Assembly (NCBI GenBank): GCA_038380795.1
Contig: CM076260.1
Span: forward strand, 8,758,033-8,822,032
Source of the DNA: Pyrocephalus nanus
Taxonomy: Eukaryota; Chordata; Aves; Passeriformes; Tyrannidae
DNA: 64,000 nt
Direction of reading: 5' to 3'
Shown here: one piece after another, positions 36,641-48,855 of the stretch
Layout: every line of letters begins with the position of its first letter
Numbering within the stretch: position 1 is the first letter of the stretch
Position numbers and translations under genes: made by a program
The notes under the pieces: model-generated
Databases searched by the model: none
The model's input: only the letters and a program-made list of their open reading frames with translations
Told to the model about the DNA's origin: nothing

Positions 36641-39584
36641 AATATCAGCCCTCAAGCTGTTGGCCATGCTTCTATGTATGGTTGTGTGCATGCAGACACA
36701 TAGCTAAGGCAGACACTTTCTTTGTGTACTAGATGTTTTGTAAAATTTGTTGCAAGACAGAGATGCAACAAATATTTATGGACTAAAAAGGAAGAGAGGA
36801 AAGACCCACCCTCAATCAGCATATAGCACATTTTTTTTTTTTTTTCTCCAAACAGATCTGAGATTTCACTGTTTCAAAAATTATTGCATTCAGCTCTGTA
36901 AAATTAAAACTTCAGGGTTTTCGAGTGTTTATTTAAGGAAAAGGTACAGGCAGATCCAAACAAAACTCTTGACAATTTTGGGTCTGTCACATGACACTTG
37001 AGAGAAAGTGTATTCACTGATGAATGACCTTGTGGCTGTCCTCAGCCAGCTGGAACCATGCTTTCCCATCCATGGCATGTATTAGAGCGTGCACCACAGC
37101 TGTTCTCCATCAGAAGCTAAGTGCAATCCTTTCAGAAAGCTGTCGGCAATTAATTGCCTCCCTTTCTGAATTTGTCTCTATTTATGGGTTTTATAAAGAA
37201 GAAAAAGCTGCAGCAGAGAGCTAGAAGTAGGGAATCTGGGGAATTTTGTTGATGTTCACAGGCTGCAGATGGATAAACATTGCTGAAAGCAGAGGAATAA
37301 AAAAAGGCAGGACCAAGGTCATACTCCAATATTTAACAGAATTTCCAGGCCTGGGTGGCATATATTCTAATACAGTAATTCAGTTGGGTGTCACTAATTT
37401 GTGACATGAGTCCTCAATATAAGTACAGCTAGTTATTGAGGTACATACTGGGGTATTTCTTATCCTTCAGTACACCTGAAATATGAATAGGCTTATAGCT
37501 ATTCATGCTGAAAGTCAAGTCAGTACCACAATTCTGGAATTTCTCTCTCTCTTTTGTTTATGGGACTCCATGTAGGAATATATATTTAATTACTCTTACA
37601 GTATAATTAAGAGACAATGACGTTTGTCTAAGTATTAGGTCATTCAGCTAATCTGTAAGAAACCTGCCTTTAAATTCCTTCTCAGCTGGACTGGATTTGG
37701 ACTCAACTATTCCCTCTCCCAGGAACATTACGGAACCATTCACTGTGGCAGGCTGTGCCTGTTTAATCTCCCCTGCTCAGGCTGTTTTATGTTATGCAAG
37801 TAATGAGGTATGCACCAAACAGAGTTTAGGAACTTGCCTTTCCCATACTGTTCATGAATGTCTTAAATACTGAGCTGTTGAATTTGTGCAGTTTATTTCT
37901 CTCCATTCAGTGAGTGTCTAATTACTCAGTACAGAGTAGGAGAGGTTCATTAGGACAAGTAGTATGTCCATGTATAGAGTAGCCCATGGGTAATTTATGG
38001 GAAAGCTGTTAAAGCTGGAGTTAAAACCTCTGAGCTGAGGATGATAAGGAGTCTGAACTCAGCTTGCACAGCCCAATGTCTGTGGTCTATAAGGTCTAAG
38101 CCTTGTGTGTCCTGTATCTCTGCTACTTAGAGACAGAATGATTAGTTTAGGTGCCAGGAGGTGTCTAATGGCTGTAAATACAAGAGGAGATAGGTTCCTG
38201 AAGCTCTTCTCTCACTTAGAATTTAGACACTTACTTTGGGACTATGCATTCTGGAAATGGCAGAGTGCTCATTACAATTCTTATCCCAGACTCTCTTGTT
38301 CATCAAGCCCTATAAGAACTCCTGCTGAGACTAATTTAGTGCAACTCTTATTTGTATGGTCAGAAGAGGACATCTTTTGGGCTTACTTACTCTCTCGTAC
38401 TCTGCAAGATAGAACAAAATCTCTCACAGACTCTAAATACAGGCATTTGGTCTTTGGATAGGACTCTATTGATTAAATTGATCGATTACAAAATTTACAT
38501 CTTCTTTTAAATATGAAATAATTTTAAAATGTTTTTATTGATACACTTATATAAAGAAAATATAATAATGACAATGTTAAAATAATTCTATAAATAAAGG
38601 TTTGTCCTCGTGTTATTTTAGTTCTGGAAATATTTCTTCAAGATTGTATGTTTTCACTGGAAAAGATTCAGACATGGAAATTAACAAAAATAATTAGGTT
38701 TGGATGGGATCCTTACCCAGAAAAAAAAAAAAAAGGTATTTAGTGGTGTTGTTTTCATTTGCATAAAGGTTGGATAAGGGACACATTTTAACTTTGCAGT
38801 GCCAAAGAAGCACAGAAAGATTGAATTCAGTACATCTATTTATTCTGACCTTGTTTTCCAAGACCACAGGGATATATAAGGAGACTGAATGATAAAAAAG
38901 TTTAAAGGAGAACCCCTTTTACAAAAAAGCTGGCACAACCCATAGCTTCATAATATCAGAAGGACTAAAAGCAAAATAGTCAGTCAAAAAAGGATTACGA
39001 AAATATGTGAGCAGTACATCAAAGTTATGACAAATAATAGGCAAAAATGTAAAGTAAAACAATGAACACTGCTAGTCTTTTATTTTACTCTAATGGTGAC
39101 TAAAAGGAATGAAGGACACTCATTACACACAGGCTCCTTCATAATTGATCTCTGCAGTATACTAGCCATTCCTAACCACAGCACAAAAATTTTTGTGCTT
39201 TTACAAGGATTGTTTGGCTGTGGCAGTCTATTAGACAAATTCAGCTATGTTAATATGAAGTACCTCATTGAGCCTGTAACTGGAAAGTGCTTAGGAATGA
39301 AATAGGAAACACAGGATGTGTAAAATTATGCTACTTCTGATTTCTTGCTATATTGCTCTAATCCCCTGTAGTTGTAGATATCATACAAAGTAGTGAACAT
39401 ATATGGATCAAGATACCACAGTGCTGCAATACAGGACCACCATGTCACTTCAGCTTGTAAAATCAGGGAGAGAGGAAGGTCTTCTCAAAAACCCTAAAGC
39501 CTTCTTTCCAAATCCTCCTCGGATGAAATCAGTCTATGTGATGTTCTACATCTACTGATGAACAGAGGTTTCTTTTCTATTGAA
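36641..39584. other. unique sequence, no gene
   Basis: T15 at 36831-36845 and A14 at 38721-38734. Open frames at 38105-38461 (118 codons) and 36490-36732 have no domain evidence. The second runs out of the CR1 fragment. Confidence 0.5.
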
Positions 39585-39905
39585 ATGTAGAGTTGGAAAT
39601 AGTCAGAAGAGACATTTAATCCTTTCATTGTCTTCTTCCAACTCTGGCAGTGAGACAATACTGTCTATATTGACACCATGCTTATCTTTCTTAAAAACCT
39701 CCAGTGAGAGATTCAAGAAGGATCACTGGCTTACCAGTTCAGTATTTAACAGTATTTAACTGTCTTTACAGTAAAAAGGATTTTCCTAATATTTGATCTG
39801 TATCTTAGTTACAATTTAAACTGATTACTCCATCAGTACTAACAGCAGTCAACCACTATCCTGTTTTACTTTGGTCTTTTACATGTAGGATAACCTGGGT
39901 AGGAA
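39585..39905 (-). mobile_element. ancient CR1 (L3/turtle-type) 3' fragment
   Basis: On the plus strand: 'agagttggaaatagtcagaag', 'gacatttaatcc', 'cttaaaaacctccagtgagag', and 'tttaactgtctttacagtaaaaaggattttcctaatatttgatctg'-like text, split by small changes. This is the antisense of the CR1 type abundant in turtles and crocodilians ('...cttaaaaacctccagtga', '...gttaaaaagtt-cttcctaa...'). Many substitutions, so an old insertion. Confidence 0.65.
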
Positions 39906-42900
39906 TTAATTGAGAGGAGTCTCTGCCTAGTTTATTTAGAAAACAGTCCAGGTAACCTCAACAGTCCTTCTGGATTTATAACTTGCAAATACGTGAATCA
40001 TATATCTCTCCTGAGGAAAAATATCAAGTCATTCTGCCTTCTTTTTGGAGAAAAATACTGCAGTGTTTCATTTGACAGAAATATCCCATTTTTCTCTGCA
40101 CTTACGCATTCTGGGAACATTCCCATTATATTTGCAGAAAATTGCAAATTTGTTTTCAGTATGAATGACAAGTAATAAAATTAAACTGTATTGTACTGTA
40201 CTAGGTCACACATGGGAGCTGGAGTTTGTTTATTACCAGTTCCTCTGTTTTTCCCTTTCTTAGCAGATAGCTCATTATTTCCTACAAGATCGGTTATTTG
40301 AAATCTATAGAGTTGGCTGTAAGTGTGTGCTGTTTACTATTCTACACATCAGTCCCTTTCCTCCCTTTCTAAATATATAATTACGTTTTTTATAGATTCT
40401 TTGCTACATTTTTAAAAGGCATGTGTTGGGTTGGTTTTCTTTTTTAGAGACTCTTGAAAGCAAAGTGGGACACTTTGATGTTCATTTGCACACCAATACC
40501 CAGAATGACTGAAGTTTTGCTGTAGAGTTTTTTTTGTTTGTTTGTTTTGTGTTTTTTCTTTTTTTTGGTTGGGTTTTGTTTTTGGTTTTGTTTGGGTTTG
40601 GTTTGGTTTTTTTCTACTTTTGTTTTCTCAGCACTGGAAATGAATGGAAATATTGGAGACTGCATGCTGCTGCAATCAACGCCCTTTTCTGCAGATCCTA
40701 TCAAAATTGAAAAATTCAGAGGAGCATAGAGGGGCCTTACCACCTCACCTTTATTCTCTGGGCCGTGTGTGTATTGTCTTCAGTTGGAAACAATGCAGCC
40801 ACCAGGACAGCTTGGAGTATCTGTAAGCATGAGACCAACACACAGCTTCCTGTCTGAGATGTACGGACTTATCATAGTCCCATAAGGACTGTGATGTAGA
40901 GGTTTGTACTCTAAATGATCTGCTGCTCTTTCTTGGATGTCCAGCATGGCAGTGAAATACTTTCATTTTCCAGATGAGGAACATAAACAGTCCTGGTCAG
41001 AACTCAGATCATTCACCAGCCTAAACATTAGCCTTGTTTGCAATGGGTCATCTGGCACAAACTGGGATTTATCTTAATATAGCACTCCCCGCTTAAGGTT
41101 TTTATCTTTCTATTGTCTCTTAACTGAAAAAATAACTTAAATTATACATTTCTAATAAAAAGAAGCAATAACTATTTGATTTATATTTTGGGGGTTTTAT
41201 GTAATTACACCCACACTCTTTTAATTATCTCAAAATATTATTGTCAAACATGATTTTTGTAACTGTAAAATATACCTGTCCTAATTTCTATGTCAAAATA
41301 GAAACTATTTTCTTTTAAATTTCTAGTGCTTTTTCTTCGCAGTGTGGCTCTTTTGTTGGTTTTGGTTGTGGTATTTTTTTCTTTTTTTCTTTTTTTCTTT
41401 CCAAATTCTGCTATTTTAAATGCCTAAGGACTTTCCTGTGATATGAGTAGATTCAGGGAGCTGCTGAAAAGGAAATAGACTAAAACTACCTTGGAATTCT
41501 TTCTGTAGTTTTGGAGTCTCTTTAGAGATAATAAGATATACATTTCAATGGCTGATGCCAATACAGCAATGTTGATAAACTCTAACTAAGTTGAAGTGAA
41601 TTGTGCTCCCAATGGCCTAAGAGGGCAATCTAAATTCCCATATCTGTATCAAACAATAAAATGTCAGGGAAAATAGACCAACAAAATATCTTTTCCATTT
41701 TTAGTGGTTTTGTATTACATATTTCACAAAGTGTAGCTATGCAGAAAATTAAGAAAACCAAATAAAGCAAGTAATTTGCAGTAGATGATGATCTACTGTC
41801 CTTTTCTCCTTCCAAAATATTATTTAAAATCCTTGCCTAAATGAAAGAAAAATATGGCAAGGATTACAAATATTCTCATGGGTATTGCTGAATATTTGAT
41901 TTTTTTCTTGTCTTCCTGGAATATTTCCTGTTGTTGCTGAAAGTTTCAAATGGTAAGGAGGTAAAAATTAGATTATTTCCGGAGCTGCAAGTACTTCCAA
42001 TTTGATTGAGAACCCATGTATTTCAGAACCAGGCAAAGTAGGTTGTTCCTCTATAATTATTGTAGAAATCAAAGCATTTTTCCCCTTCAAGGAAAAATAA
42101 TTATGAGCTGCAATAAAATGGTTAATTATATTTTAACATAACTTTACCTTGAGGTGAGTTTTTAAACTGCTAGAGCAATACAACTTTCAATAAATAAACT
42201 TTGCTGGCAGCCACAGAATTGAGGTTATTTGGGCTATCAGTAAACATTATTGTTTCTAAGCTCAATGAGTTTCCTATTACTTATTAAGAGCACTGATGCA
42301 AACTCCTTGTGGGGAAAACTTATGATACAGTGTATGTTAAAGATAAAGCCCTTCATAAGGTAACAGCAATTATATTTTTTGGGCTTTTTTTGTTCATATT
42401 CCAGGTAGTGTTTATTGACCCACACAAATAAAGAGACATACAGAGAGAACTTACTGTGCATAAGTCTAAAATAATAGTCTTGGTTTTGTGTAACAAAATT
42501 GAAATCAAACATAGTTTTATGCTCTCTTTCAGAATTTTTTCAAGCTTGCACTGATTTTTAACTTTTCTATTATCTCCCCTAATAACAATGTCACATAGTG
42601 ACTCACCTCCCATGGACAGTTTAGATCAATGTTTGTTAATCTTGGTTCTCCAAGACTAGACAGGATGTTTTTATGTTGAAGAAGTCCATTCTTCTCTTTA
42701 AGCCTTAGTTCTTTATTTTGAATATTGCTTTCCAGGAATTCTTGTATTTCTGCTGCAGAATCTGAGAAATATTTCTTGTTTTGAACTCCCAAAATATTAA
42801 TGAAAGTATTTTTGATGCTTAAAATTGGTATGAAGTGGTGTGTGTAGCACATTAAAAGGTGACATGATACTTTCCTGTAAACAACTGGAGAAGATTATTC

Positions 42901-44059
42901 CAATTAAAAATTATTCTTTATCTATTGGTGAATATTACAGTGTCAGCCCAATGAAAGGCAGAAATCCTATAAAACAAGGCTATTTGAATTTTTAGCAAGA
43001 AAATATTACTTTGATGCTTAGGTCTATAGATTATTTGTCTTCCTGTGTGTGGATAATATTTCAGTATAAACTCTAATTTCTCATGAGATGTGGGGCTTTA
43101 GAATCTTAAAAGAGTTGAAGGACTTTCATGATATGTTAAAAAAAAATGGAAAGCCTACAACTTTTTTCTAACAGTTCTTACTTTTCAGCTAAAAGAAAAT
43201 CTGGTCATCTTCCAGTTTGGAGCAGCTGAGACCCATCAAACAACTGAAAACAATTTGTTCAGAGCTGGAGCTGTCATAGTCTATTAACGTAAAAAACAAA
43301 TGAAGTGCTGCTGCTGACTTCAGCTCACCACTTCATACAAGCACTCTCCCATTTCACTTGACAGTTGTGGACATTGAAATAATACAAAACATAACCCAAT
43401 CAACAGACTGTGAAGAATATGAAAGCCAAAGACAGATGTTCAAAAGCTATCATCACCTTTCAGCTTTAATTATATTGACATGGAACAAACAAGTGATAAA
43501 TCAACTATTTTATAGTGTAATAAGCCTTATTCTACCTGTTAACCTAATGCCTCCCTGGGTGGCATATTCCAGGTAAATGGAAGACCACAGAGTGTTCTGT
43601 TTAGAAGCAGTCACAGAAATTAATTGTGCACTAAAATAATATTGAAATGTTCCTAGTTTTCAAGATGAATATTACATTCAAGAGGATTTTCTTGGGGTTT
43701 CTTCCTATACTCCCTCTACCTGTTATAACTTTGATGCCCTTCTTATGTTATGCATACTAAGTCCTGCAGCAATTTGTAACACCCTAAAGAGAGACAAAAT
43801 CTATGAGTATTTGTTTATTATTTACTTTAGGTTTCAGTTTTATTTACAATGATTGGCAATTATCCAACGTGATTTATGACAATCCATCATGTGCTAGGCT
43901 AGCTCATAAAGGTAAAAGACAGGTTGTAGCAAGGTGTGAATTCAAGGACCTATTTTATCTTTAGTGCTGGAAAAGACTCCGACACTTATAGAATCCAGTT
44001 CCTTAATTTCACTGTGATTTATAATGGCAAAATTTTCCCATGATACTCAGTACAGACGA
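39906..44059. other. unique sequence, no gene; T/G-rich block
   Basis: Contains the T/G low-complexity block at 40528-40612. No gene or repeat family recognised for the frames at 42237-42852, which are AT-rich chance frames. Confidence 0.5.
40528..40612. repeat. T/G-rich low-complexity block
   Basis: Runs of T broken by single or double G (GTTTGTTTG, GGTTTTGTTTTTGG). It explains the Phe/Val/Trp-rich plus frame at 40538-40729 and the Lys-rich minus frame. Confidence 0.9.
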
Positions 44060-44128
44060 CAAAGGACTGAAGGTTGGATTTGATGGCCTTAGAGGTTTCT
44101 TCCAACCCTAATGAATCTATGAATGAAC
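44060..44128 (+). mobile_element. CR1 LINE 3' tip
   Basis: 'ggactgaaggttggatttgatggccttagagg' followed by 'ttcttccaaccctaatgaatctatga' matches the CR1 3' UTR and the first octamer on the plus strand, written here in two pieces. About 70 bp only. Confidence 0.75.
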
Positions 44129-47100
44129 AGAGTAATCCCATCCATATTTATTGAGTTTGCTCACAGCCTCTGGAACACACTGTGGTCAGACCAAGACACA
44201 GCAGTTTCTGAGTTTTATGTTTGCTCTTTTAGCAGCTTACTATGAAATGCAAGCAATGGAAAGATGTACATAGACGACAGATTTACACTAACTTTTAATG
44301 TTTGTAAAATTAGATGACTTTTATGATAATGCTTCTCTGTTTGGTTTGGGGGGTGTGTGTGTATTGAATATTTAATGATGTTTTAATTGTTGTTGGTTGT
44401 TCTGATTAGAGTTAATCCATGTGGCACCTACAGCGTGCTGGCAGGGGGCGCTTTATAAATGAAAATGGTCATTATTTCTTATTGTAAAGTACTGAATCAC
44501 TTCCATTTATGAAATGGACTGAAATTTTACAGATGGATAGTTTTATGAGTTCAGAAGAAAAAAATAATACATTCAGATTGTTAGGCAATAGTGCAAAGTA
44601 ACTATCTCCTTCATCACATGGCTTTTCCCCAATTGAATAGATTCCATCTGGAAAAATTACAGAGCCAAGAAACAGATGTAAAGGTACTATTTGTCCTCCA
44701 CTAAGTGAAGTCAGAACTAATTTTCTTCCATATCTATATAACCTCCTGGTTATGTGGACAGCAATAGTGTTGTTCTTACTTTGTTACACAGTTACCCTAG
44801 GAATTGCTGCTACATTTCAGACAACCTCCAGCATCTTCAAACATGTATATGAAGGGCATGGGGTACAGATGTATTGAATCTACTGCACCATGTCCAGGAC
44901 CCTCTGACTTAGCAAATTTTCCCATCTGTCCCATTAGAGAAGGTTTTTGATTGTTTTGTTTTACAAAGGTTTGGCCTCCTATAAAGATAGTTGTATTTCA
45001 GTGATTATATGACAGTGCATGTATCTGAATATCTGATTTCATGACAACAAAAGCACTCAAGATTCTGGCAAATGGCCTCCTCCTAACTTTTGCTAAACAT
45101 TATTGATGTTGAGACAATATTGAAATTTTAGCCAATGTTAAATTTCATGTTCCTAAATAAGCATTTTCCTCTACAACAAGAAACTCCCTGCCCAAAACCA
45201 TCTTCTCAGAGTGCATTTACTGCTACTGTGAAATGCTAGACTGAAAAAGTTGTAAATCAACAGGCTGTCCTTATCCTCAGACCAGCTGTTGGAGGAATTA
45301 GTCAGCCCATGCTTATTTAATTTGTCCTACTCTTGTGCCTTGAGACTGACCTTCAGCAAGTGTAGCCTGGGAGAAGCAGGATTTGATGAATTCCCATTGG
45401 TCTGAAATATTTTGCCTCAGGACTAAATGGGCTGAGAACGTCACTATCTGGCCAGTATACAGCCATCCCTGACATGAGAGGAAGACATATGGGTAAAAAG
45501 ATCAGTGTTGAAGAGATCAGAAATTTTTAGATTATAAGGGATTTGTCTGAAGTTGAACATTTCTGATGTATCTCTTCAGTTGACAGTTTCATCAAGAGGA
45601 AAGAGGAAAATTTGTTAAACTAGTCAGTGGCCTCATACCCAGGTCACTCTCAGAATGTTTAGAGATTCATTCTGAAGTCTGTGCTAAACCTAAACCACAC
45701 AGATGATGCTCTTAATTCATACAAGCATAACCTTGCATTAAATACCTTAAATTTTAGGTTAACCAACTACCCAAAAAGCCTCCATCTGCAAGTTATTGGC
45801 AGATGAGTTAGATGAGCCTCCAGCTGAGTTATTGGCAAAGCTGAGTCTGAAAGTTGCTATAAATTTGAGATTTCCCATCCACCATTTGGAAGACCTAAAT
45901 CCATATTTAGTATAAAATATCATAGTGACATTGAATTCTGCTACATCCCCAAATACTCAGTCATAATTTTAGAAGCCTATTGCTAAGATACAGAAACAGC
46001 TGTTTCTTTCTTTTCTTCTTCTCCTACCCTCTCTTTTCCTCCTTTAACATAAGCTATTATACTCATACTCTTTGAGTCTACTCCTCTGATATGTAGAAAA
46101 GGGCACAGATAGTTGATTCTGATATGTAGAAAATATCACAGCTGCATTTCCCCGTTTGAAATCAGAAATATGTGAAACAGGCAGATTTTAAAGTGGCTTT
46201 ACACTGTTGATATTATTCTGATGCTGTAATTTGCATTGATCTAAAATAATTGTTGTTTGCTCACTCTATATGGTCAAACTGAAAGCAATGATTTAGCTAA
46301 TTTGTTTTTACTTTGGATGAAACTTAAATATATTCCCTAAGATCCTTTTAAAAAGGTAGGAGTAACAAAATCATAAAAAATAAAAATGCTATTAAGGAAG
46401 TTGTAAATTTCAAAATGATACATGAATGCAATAACCCAACTTGAGAGTTGGAGAAAATAATAAAGCCAGCATGTTATAGGACTGACGATGCAAAGGCAAC
46501 AAAATTCAGAAACGGGGGTTTAAGAATCTCAGAAATTGTAAGGTATCTGCTGAAGTATGGTAGAATTTTTGAGAGGAAGGTATACAGAGCTTACAATCAT
46601 CAGAACTTAAAGGAAAGCAGAACTTGCTCTTCAATGGATTCTTTGTTCTGTTTTTCGATGGTTTGTGATGGAGTTTTTTTCTTTAATTACTTGGAACATT
46701 TATTTTTCTTTCAAATAAGATAAAACCTTGAAACAGGAATCTGTGAACCTTGCCTTCATAAACTGAAGCTGTTAGTGTCTGGTTCTTGGTGTTTACTTCA
46801 GAGCTAAATACAGCAGATGTAAATGTAATGGTACAAAACCTTTGAAAGTAATTAAATCACATAGTAAGATTAGTTCAACCCTTAAGATAAAAGGGCTGAG
46901 GCTGCTTTCATGACAAAGAGCTGTGCGTTTATAAAACCATAAAATCACTTGCTTAAATCATTAGTGTATTTAGCTGTTTCAGTAATAGATACTGGAATAC
47001 ATCACATCAGTCACCTCTTAGGACTTTGCATATACAACATCTGCTCTGTTTTCTGGTTCCAACAATTTCAGTTTCAAAGCAAAAATCCTAAAGATCTGTG

Positions 47101-48297
47101 AACAAAGAATAATTTGTTTTTTTGTGCTATTTTTGCTCCTTTGTCATAATGTTTGATAAGGGAGTAGGGGTTAGTATTTTTGTCAGTCAATCTCTTTGAT
47201 TATTCATGTTTCATACAAAAAGATTCAGAACTTAAATATACTTCAGTCTAATATCTGTGACTATTCATCATCTGATAGTTGAGAGCAGTTTGGAAGAGGC
47301 ATAAGAAAAATAGAGGTATGTTTCAAGTCCCTCAAGTAATATGGTATTGTGATTATGATTGCTATTTAAAAAAAGACTGGTTGTTCATGGGGCTTTGGCA
47401 TTGTCAGAATGAAGGATTACAAAGAAAGTATATTAGAAAAAAGTTAATTGTCTAAAGACTGCTAGAACACGTGAATAGTATAATCTCATTTGCAGAGAAA
47501 GAATATTATATTAAAATTGACTGTGTATATTTAAATTTAAAACAGTTGGGCTCTTTCTCAGAGAGAGGGAGAGAAAAATGTCTGTGTAAGTGAATTGAGG
47601 AGAGGGAGTCTGGATTTATTTCTCTTATGGCTTTATAGCAAGTAGTTAAATGCAAGTGCACTGCCCATTTGCAACATCTAGGATTTATTAGGCAAGGTGA
47701 CTTAGGAGAAGGAGAAAACAAAGAAAGAAAAAAGATCTATTAAACTGCCTTTTAAGAGAGAGGGTCCAAGGTAGTGGACTAAACTCCAGTTTAGTCTATA
47801 AAACCCAGGTCTGGAAACTGCCATGCTTTGTCTTAACGTAGATGAAATATCTAGGCATCTCTGGAACCCTTAGTCACTGCTGGGAAAAAAATAGCCTCAG
47901 CCTTCACTAACTAGTCCAGTTGTCAGATGCTTCAAAGTGTCAATATATACAATACATTTTAAAGAAGCCAAGATACACCCATCGAATCACTCTATATAAA
48001 AAATGTCATTTTCATTCTTTGTTCTCAGTAGGTCTCCATTGGACACTAAATAGCTGGGAGTTCAATATCTATCCCACCATAAGGTTTATCTGAAATTCAT
48101 AGCAGGGTTAGGGGGAACTATTTTCTTAAAGTTCAGCTCACTGAGTGATAGAAAAACCTGACTCCATCAAAAAGAAAAATATTCTCCAGAAGAAGATTAG
48201 TCTGAGTACTTCACCAATATTACTTTTAAAATATCATCTTCCATGCAAAGGTATAAAACCAATTCTTTAGACATTTATTCAAAAATCACCATTTAGA
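44129..48297. other. unique sequence, no gene; one CTCF-like site
   Basis: No gene recognised. A CTCF-core match at 44438-44452 is listed separately. The frame at 46448-46723 and the rest are short, with no recognisable family. Confidence 0.5.
44438..44452 (+). promoter_or_regulatory. candidate CTCF binding site
   Basis: CTGGCAGGGGGCGCT matches the 15-bp vertebrate CTCF core (C-C-A-S-Y-A-G-R-K-G-G-C-R-S-Y) at 13 of 15 positions. The mismatches are the 2nd and 3rd bases. The GC-rich core stands out in an AT-rich setting. CTCF shapes chromatin loops and boundaries. Binding cannot be shown from sequence alone. Confidence 0.45.
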
Positions 48298-48855
48298 ATC
48301 ATAGAATCATAGAATGTTTTGGATTGGAAGAGACTTGATAAATCATTCAGTTCCAATCCTCCTGCCATGTGCAGGAACACCTTCCGCTGGACCACATTTC
48401 TCAGCATCCCATCCAACCTGGCTTTGAGCACTGCCAGGGATGGGGCATCCACTAATTCTCTGAACAACCTGTTCTGGTGCCTCACCACCCTCATGATAAA
48501 GAACTTCTTCTGTATATCCAACCTAATTTTCCCCTCTTTAAGTCTGAACCCATTACTCCTTGTCCTGTCACTACAGTTCCTGTAGAAGAGTCTCTCCCTG
48601 GCTTCCCTATCAGGTCTCCTTCAGATACTGGAAGACTACTATGAGGTTTCCACAGAACCTTCTCTTCTCCAGTCTGAATAGCCACAACTATCTCAGCCTG
48701 TCTTCATTGGGGAAGTTCTCTAGTCTGCTAATGGACTTATTGGCCTCCTCTGGACTTGCTCTACCAGCTCCATGTCCGTCTTAAGATATAGGCCCCAAAG
48801 CTGAATGCAGCACTCCAGGTGGGTTTTCATGAGAGCAGAGGGGAACAATCACTGG
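48298..48855 (-). mobile_element. CR1 LINE 3' end
   Basis: Starts with the inverted octamers 'gaatcatagaatcatagaat', then the antisense of the CR1 3' UTR and ORF2 end. The minus-strand frames show R-H-Q-N-R-L-F-R-E-L (compare R-H-W-N-R-L-P-R-E), A-V-L-K-A-R-L-D-G-M-L-R-N, and K-G-R-L-E-K-like remnants. The right end, 'gcagcactccaggtgggttttc', is the antisense of the C-I-Q-L-W-G-P block. Interrupted by stops and frameshifts, so a moderately old, 5'-truncated copy. Confidence 0.92.

Noticed and set aside
38105..38461. 118-codon plus-strand open frame
   Set aside because: No recognisable motif, no splice context and no repeat match; consistent with a chance frame.
43545..43575. 'gcctccctgggtggcatattccagg' resembling antisense CR1
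   Set aside because: No further CR1 text on either side; about 25 bp could be chance.
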